DNA from: Steroidobacteraceae bacterium
GTDB taxonomy: Bacteria; Pseudomonadota; Gammaproteobacteria; Steroidobacterales; Steroidobacteraceae
Direction: 5' to 3'
DNA: 64,000 nucleotides
Assembly: GCA_017853555.1 (NCBI GenBank)
Contig: JAFMJH010000001.1
Location: 124,001-188,000 of the forward strand
Within the stretch, counting starts at the first letter, position 1; the number at the start of each line of letters is the position of its first letter. The position numbers and the translations under genes were made by a program. Below the pieces are notes generated by a model. The model worked only from the letters and a program-made list of their open reading frames with translations, was not told where the DNA came from and ran no database searches. This document shows positions 63,843-64,000 of the stretch, one piece after another.

Positions 63843-64000
63843 CGCAAAACGCCGCGGGTGGCGAGCCATCCGCTGATCGCCACCAAAGCGCCACCGCCCA
63901 AAGTGCCGATCAACCAGACGCGCGCATCAGCGACGTACGTCACGTTCAACACCTGTTCGGCCAGCGCCCAGCCGGCCAAAGAAGCACCGGACGCCGCAAG
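63809..64000 (-). CDS. C-terminal fragment of an FtsX/YbbP-like permease (5' end off window)
   Basis: Not in the ORF track because only its end lies in the window. The last 63 codons read 'SLAGWALAEQVLNVTYVADA', then a membrane helix 'WLIGTLGGGALVAISGWLAT' and 'PPATTLRAP' before a stop. The terminal pattern (Gly-Trp-Leu-Ala-Thr, then P-P-x-x-x-L-R) is characteristic of the final helix and tail of YbbP-type predicted ABC permeases, which partner YbbA. The rest of the gene lies to the right. Confidence 0.65.
   Translation of the reverse strand, partial: LAASGASLAGWALAEQVLNVTYVADARVWLIGTLGGGALVAISGWLATRGVLRQPPATTLRAP

Overview
The window is a compact, high-GC stretch of a gram-negative bacterial chromosome. 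It carries two RND/ABC exporter loci, a TonB-dependent receptor, a type II secretion GspB-like protein, a rhombosortase, FadE, OxyR/AhpCD and Zur with a COG0523 GTPase. This mix fits a gammaproteobacterium, perhaps of the Steroidobacter/Nevskia/Xanthomonadales kind. That placement is inferred from gene content only; no rRNA is present. I see no tRNA, rRNA, IS element, prophage or CRISPR array, and no gap above 300 bases lacks a gene. Both ends cut genes: an MlaE-like permease on the left and a YbbP-like FtsX permease on the right.

Layout. 1-5.2 kb: MlaE-like fragment, CDGSH protein, purT, an autoregulated-looking GntR(YtrA)/ABC-2 operon with a small membrane leader ORF, and mdh with a clear terminator. 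5.3-13.1 kb: fadE, low-molecular-weight phosphatase, dinB, rhombosortase with a phosphopantetheinyl transferase, GspB-like protein, and a DAK2-DegV fusion. 13.1-20.3 kb (minus strand): the propionate-to-succinyl-CoA operon (methylmalonyl-CoA mutase, MeaB, PccB, PccA and a VOC protein in the epimerase position). 20.4-27.1 kb (minus): a six-gene run of MBL/beta-CASP protein, exported SDR-like protein, ATP/ADP-translocase-like carrier, NCS1 permease, exported unknown and a lipocalin-rhodanese fusion. 27.2-31.1 kb: IorAB-type molybdenum oxidoreductase and an exported M20 hydrolase. 31.2-34.6 kb: zinc homeostasis genes (WD40, His-rich CobW-family GTPase, Zur) and a YdcZ transporter.

34.6-46 kb is the most unusual part. 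A minus-strand run (TonB receptor, ChaN-PDZ, giant M1-M28-PDZ peptidase, 51-aa ORF) is divergent from an exported beta-propeller protein and a Tat-exported amidase-fold protein whose nucleophile cysteine appears to be replaced by threonine. A MaoC hydratase and a D-2-hydroxyacid dehydrogenase follow. 46-50.3 kb: RND adaptor and pump. 50.3-54.7 kb: peroxide defence (AhpC-AhpD-YciI divergent from OxyR-photolyase-Dabb) with a readable four-part OxyR site. 54.7-60 kb: acyl-CoA dehydrogenase, LysR regulator and a divergent DUF1838-DUF1993-aldo/keto reductase operon. 60-64 kb: adaptor/FtsX/LolD-type ABC exporter with a divergent TetR regulator.

Genes are packed very tightly. Same-strand neighbours often overlap by one to four bases, and seven convergent pairs overlap at their 3' ends. 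All calls come from reading the translations and motifs; no database search was run.
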